From an uncultured Oscillibacter sp. (lineage in GTDB: Bacteria; Bacillota; Clostridia; Oscillospirales; Oscillospiraceae): 5,591 nucleotides of DNA. A program made the position numbers and the translations under genes. This document shows positions 4,258 to 5,591 of the stretch, piece after piece. Within the stretch, counting starts at the first letter, position 1. Each line of letters starts with the position of its first letter. The stretch spans positions 1 to 5,591 of the forward strand of contig CAJUBX010000109.1 of the NCBI GenBank assembly GCA_910585165.1. Direction: 5' to 3'. The notes under the pieces were generated by a model that was given only the letters and a program-made list of their open reading frames with translations, did not search any database and was not told the origin of the DNA.

Positions 4258-5591
4258 ATGTCCGGGCGAACAGTCGGAAAAAGCTGGACGGCCTCCGCGC
4301 TGAAGCGGCGGGGCTGGACCAACGAGCTGATGAAGCAGCTGCTTCCCAAGCCCCGCATTCTGATGTCCAACGGACGCCCCGTCCGCATGTGGAGCCAGGA
4401 GGAGGTGCGCCGGGCGGAGAAGGACGCCTCCTTCTCCCAGGCAAGAAAAGACCCGGCGCTGCGGGGAGCCGCCCTCCGGGCCGCCGCTCCCGGCGCAAGG
4501 AATGCAGGGCGGCTGCTGGCCCGGTCCTGGGAGGAGGCCAAAAAGGACGAAAGCGCCCCCTGGCTGCTGGCGGGCTACTACCATGCGGCGGTTTTGGACC
4601 GGCTGGGCTCGGTGCCCCGGAGCCGGGCCTTCGGCCAGGCCCAGGCCATTGGCCAGCTGCGGGAATTTCTCTCCCTGGAGCGGGGCCGCCCCGGCGGGGA
4701 TATAACGGCGGCGCTGAAAAACTTCCTCCGGGCGGCCCCGTGGATGGGGGAGTGCGCCGATCATGCCCAGGCCCGGGCGGCTTTGGAGCGCTACCCCCAT
4801 GCGCTCCGGGGAGCCGCTGCCCAGGCGCTGGAGGAATTTGCCGCCGCCCAGCCGGAGGCGGACGCGGAGGCCATGCTGAAGGCCCCCGGCTTTCCTTCCT
4901 CCCAGCTCTTTCAGGAGGGCCTGGCGGCGGTGTGGTCCGTGTGGTACGTGCCCCAGGCCATCCGCACCAGCTTGTCCCTGCTCATCGCCTTGAATCCCAA
5001 GGACGAATATCCGGAGGCCCGGGCCATGCGCCGCCATTTCATCCTCCACCTGGGCGGCACCAACACCGGCAAGACCTACGCAGGCTTCCAGCGCCTCAAG
5101 CAGGCCCCCAGCGGCGTGTACCTGGCTCCCCTGCGCCTCCTGGCCCTGGAGGCCCAGGAAACCCTGCTGGAGGCGGGGGTGGATTGCAGCCTGACCACCG
5201 GGGAGGAGGAGGACTCCCGGGAGTGGGACACCCACACCGCCGCCACCGCCGAAAAGCTGGATATGCGGCGGTACTATGACGTGGCCGTCGTCGACGAATG
5301 TCAGATGATTGCCGACAGCCAGCGGGGCTATGCCTGGACCCGGGCCATTCTGGGGGTCTTGTCCCCGGAGGTCCACCTCTGCGCCGCCCCGGAGGCAGAA
5401 AACCTGCTGATCCGCCTCATTGAAAGCTGCGGCGACAGCTATGAGGTAGAGCGCCACAAGCGGACCACGCCGCTGATCTGCATGACCCGCACCGTGGACT
5501 ATCACCGGGTCCAGCCGGGAGACGCGCTGATCACCTTCTCCAAGGTGGGGGTGCTCAGCGTGGCGGAGGACCTGCGCCAGAGCGGGAAGGA
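4258..5591 (+). CDS. SUV3-like DExH-box RNA helicase (partial, runs off the right edge)
   Basis: The reading frame is open from the ATG at 4258 to the end of the window: 444 residues are visible and the C-terminus is missing. The core starts near residue 262. Motif I is GGTNTGKT (266-273, Lys272 for ATP phosphate). Motif Ia is in YLAPLRLLALE (288-298), TTGEE follows at 313-317, and motif II is DECQ (346-349). QRGYAWTRAILGV and VHLCAAPEA follow, then ERHKRTTPL and PGDALITFSK at the start of the second RecA domain. This order and wording match the SUV3 family, superfamily 2 helicases that unwind RNA for decay in mitochondria; bacterial members are less studied. The first 260 residues are not typical SUV3. 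Residues 9-58 (KSWTASALKRRGWTNELMKQ and on to EEVRRAE) look like a small helical, possibly nucleic-acid-binding domain. The middle is alanine- and arginine-rich and helical, without recognisable motifs. It is cytoplasmic, has its own promoter, and ATP-dependent RNA unwinding is inferred from motifs only. Confidence 0.88.
   Translation, partial: MSGRTVGKSWTASALKRRGWTNELMKQLLPKPRILMSNGRPVRMWSQEEVRRAEKDASFSQARKDPALRGAALRAAAPGARNAGRLLARSWEEAKKDESAPWLLAGYYHAAVLDRLGSVPRSRAFGQAQAIGQLREFLSLERGRPGGDITAALKNFLRAAPWMGECADHAQARAALERYPHALRGAAAQALEEFAAAQPEADAEAMLKAPGFPSSQLFQEGLAAVWSVWYVPQAIRTSLSLLIALNPKDEYPEARAMRRHFILHLGGTNTGKTYAGFQRLKQAPSGVYLAPLRLLALEAQETLLEAGVDCSLTTGEEEDSREWDTHTAATAEKLDMRRYYDVAVVDECQMIADSQRGYAWTRAILGVLSPEVHLCAAPEAENLLIRLIESCGDSYEVERHKRTTPLICMTRTVDYHRVQPGDALITFSKVGVLSVAEDLRQSGK

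Noticed and set aside
4389..5279. A 296-codon plus-strand frame inside the helicase gene
   Set aside because: It is an out-of-frame reading dominated by Gly, Pro, Arg and Ala, without a start context; the helicase frame explains the region.
4210..5505. A 431-codon minus-strand frame opposite the helicase
   Set aside because: The helicase frame has unmistakable motifs. The opposite frame is Gly, Pro and Ala-rich low-information sequence typical of GC-rich shadows.

Overview
The window is about 60% G+C by eye, with dense, well-spaced genes and AAAGGAG-type ribosome binding sites. It carries the end of an etfA, a GH42 beta-galactosidase, a ThyX-type thymidylate synthase and a SUV3-like helicase. 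Together these suggest a GC-rich gut Clostridia member (Oscillospiraceae-like). That placement is an inference from protein style and base composition; no rRNA or other marker is present.

Layout. Positions 1-155 (+) are the last 50 codons of an electron-transfer flavoprotein alpha subunit gene. A perfect hairpin with A and T runs on its two sides (168-201) follows and can end transcription from both directions. Leftward genes come next: a 650-residue GH42 beta-galactosidase (2160 to 208) and, 60 bases upstream of it, a 450-residue double ThyX protein (3573 to 2221). The two minus-strand genes look like one transcription unit started by a promoter near 3608. From about 3600 to 4260 lies a divergent control region. 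It holds promoters facing both ways, a small rightward ORF (3813-3983) whose frame continues past an amber stop, and several inverted repeats. A SUV3-like RNA helicase gene starts at 4258 with a good promoter and ribosome binding site and runs off the right edge after 444 codons.

The most unusual item is the double ThyX. It is two fused ThyX-fold units, each missing a different, largely complementary set of the residues known to bind FAD and dUMP. This suggests that one composite site survives per fused pair, or that the activity has changed. The SUV3-type helicase in a bacterium, with about 260 residues ahead of its helicase core, and the amber-interrupted small ORF between divergent promoters also deserve attention. 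No CRISPR array, tRNA, rRNA, transposase, phage gene or recognisable defence locus was seen. The genes do not form one pathway: beta-galactoside hydrolysis, thymidylate synthesis, electron transfer and RNA metabolism sit next to each other without an evident functional link.
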